Position numbers and translations under genes: made by a program
From: Acetivibrio sp. MSJd-27
GTDB lineage: Bacteria > Bacillota > Clostridia > UMGS1840 > HGM11507
Direction: 5' to 3'
DNA: 64,000 nucleotides
Assembly: GCF_018918095.1 (NCBI RefSeq)
Contig: NZ_JAHLPV010000006.1
Location: 1-64,000 of the forward strand
Notes under the pieces: generated by a model
What the model was told of the DNA's origin: nothing
The model's input: only the letters and a program-made list of their open reading frames with translations
The model's database searches: none
In this document: positions 63,014 through 64,000 of the stretch, one piece after another
Position numbering within the stretch: position 1 is the first letter of the stretch
Layout of the letters: the number at the start of each line of letters is the position of its first letter

Positions 63014-64000
63014 ATGAAAATTTTGATCAAAAATGCAGCAGTAATCAACTATGATAAAGAAGAAAAATGTGATATATATATAGTGGATGGAAAAATCGTG
63101 AAAATGCGTGAAGGATTAAAGGAAGAAGCAGATAAGGTAATTGACGCTTCTGGAAAAATGGTTCTTCCTGGTTTGATTGACATTCACTGCCATCTGCGCG
63201 ATCCTGGGTATGAATACAAAGAAGACATTAAAACCGGTTCCAGAAGCGCTGCAAAAGGCGGATTTACAGGAATTGTAGCGATGCCGAACACCAAGCCGGT
63301 TGTTGACAATAAGTCTGTTGTAGAGTATATTCTGAACAAGGCCGAAAAAGAATCTGTTGTTCATGTCTATCAGGCTGGCACCATCTCAAAGGGCTTGGAA
63401 GGAAAAGAGCTTTCTGAGATGGGAAGAATGAAGGAAGCAGGAATTGTGGCGGTTACCGACGACGGAAAGCCGGTGATGGATTCCGGATTGATGAAAAAAG
63501 CTATGATTTATGCGGATATGCTGAAAATACCGGTTATCTCTCATGCCGAGGATTTGACACTGCTGGAAGGCGGTGCAATGAATGAAGGGTTTACCGCGAC
63601 CTGTCTGGGAATCAAGGGCATTACCCGAGCTGCGGAGGAGACAATGACTTCACGGGATATCATTTTGGCAAAAACAACGGGGACGCCGGTTCATATTACA
63701 CATGTCAGCACAAAAAACGCAGTGGAAATGATAAGAACTGCCAAAAAGCAGGGAGTCAAAGTAACGGCGGACAGCTGCCCGCATTATTTTTCTTTGACAG
63801 ATAAAGCTTGCGAAGGCTTCAATACCAATGCGAAGATGAATCCTCCTCTTCGAGAAGAGGAGGATCGACTTGCCATAATAGAGGGACTTAGGGACGGCAC
63901 CTTAGATATGATAGGCACCGATCATGCTCCTCATCACAGAGATGAAAAAAACTGTGAATTTGACAAAGCGCTGAATGGAATTGTAGGCTTTGAGACCGCC
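63014..64000 (+). CDS. pyrC: dihydroorotase (3' truncated by window end)
   Basis: The first 329 residues are present. The enzyme closes carbamoyl-aspartate to dihydroorotate. Zinc ligands lie in DIHCHLRDPGYEYKED (HxH), HITHVSTKNAV and the catalytic DHAPHH. ATG 63014 is one base after the pyrB TAG stop, behind AAGGAG. The C-terminal ~100 residues lie beyond the window. Confidence 0.95.
   Translation, partial: MKILIKNAAVINYDKEEKCDIYIVDGKIVKMREGLKEEADKVIDASGKMVLPGLIDIHCHLRDPGYEYKEDIKTGSRSAAKGGFTGIVAMPNTKPVVDNKSVVEYILNKAEKESVVHVYQAGTISKGLEGKELSEMGRMKEAGIVAVTDDGKPVMDSGLMKKAMIYADMLKIPVISHAEDLTLLEGGAMNEGFTATCLGIKGITRAAEETMTSRDIILAKTTGTPVHITHVSTKNAVEMIRTAKKQGVKVTADSCPHYFSLTDKACEGFNTNAKMNPPLREEEDRLAIIEGLRDGTLDMIGTDHAPHHRDEKNCEFDKALNGIVGFETA

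Noticed and set aside
1-64000. CRISPR arrays, rRNA, tRNA and prophage or transposase genes
   Set aside because: No regularly spaced repeats, structural RNA signatures other than those listed, or recombinase/transposase genes were seen.

Overview
The window looks like chromosome from an anaerobic, probably spore-forming member of the Clostridia (low-to-moderate GC Firmicutes). The evidence is strong AGGAGG-type ribosome sites, TTG and GTG starts, a glycyl-radical pyruvate formate-lyase, an IspH-S1 fusion, a type III glutamine synthetase, a ferredoxin-dependent 2-oxoacid oxidoreductase, a SPOCS/LysM spore-coat-type protein and a sodium-pump decarboxylase beta subunit. I cannot name the genus. 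I see no prophage, insertion sequence, CRISPR array, rRNA or tRNA.

Layout. 1-5 kb: a decarboxylase beta subunit with a 43-residue gamma-like partner, a histidine kinase/response regulator pair and a DUF368 lipid-carrier transporter. 5-9 kb: an AraC regulator divergent from galE, a sugar-1-phosphate nucleotidyltransferase and an N-acetylhexosamine kinase. 9-13.5 kb: small membrane and zinc-ribbon proteins and a cation diffusion facilitator. 13.5-17 kb: pflA/pflB and a methyltransferase-type DNA repair protein. 17-23.5 kb: a RpiR regulator with a long leader, a BaiN-like flavoprotein, HutP, cmk, plsC and ispH-rpsA. 23.6-32.4 kb: a complete-looking fatty-acid operon (MarR regulator, fabD, fabH, fabG, fabF, accB, fabZ, accC, accD, accA, acpP) without an enoyl reductase. 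32.4-38.5 kb: PAP2 and DMT membrane proteins, a second AraC regulator, a methyltransferase and glutamine synthetase III.

The most interesting part is 38.5-50.8 kb: asp23, nusB, a tsaD paralogue, xseA, xseB, ispA, a DUF212 gene, then about 1 kb without a protein gene, then an oapA-type membrane protein, dxs, tlyA, nadK, argR, recN and rseC. The gene-free stretch holds a roughly 600-nt structured element closed by a 9-bp stem (43377-43977). It lies exactly where OLE RNA (ornate, large, extremophilic) lies in other Firmicutes, just upstream of its membrane partner OapA. It has its own extended -10 promoter, is preceded by three tandem hairpins and a separate short promoter-hairpin-terminator unit, and is followed by one copy of a dispersed structured repeat that also occurs at 10.9 kb.

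50.9-54.2 kb: a P-loop ATPase with a four-subunit 2-oxoacid:ferredoxin oxidoreductase. 54.4-59.7 kb: a SPOCS/LysM protein, an acetyltransferase/DUF6320 pair, lspA and an rluD-type pseudouridine synthase. 59.9 kb to the end: a PyrR-attenuated pyrimidine operon (pyrR, uraA, pyrB, partial pyrC) running off the window.
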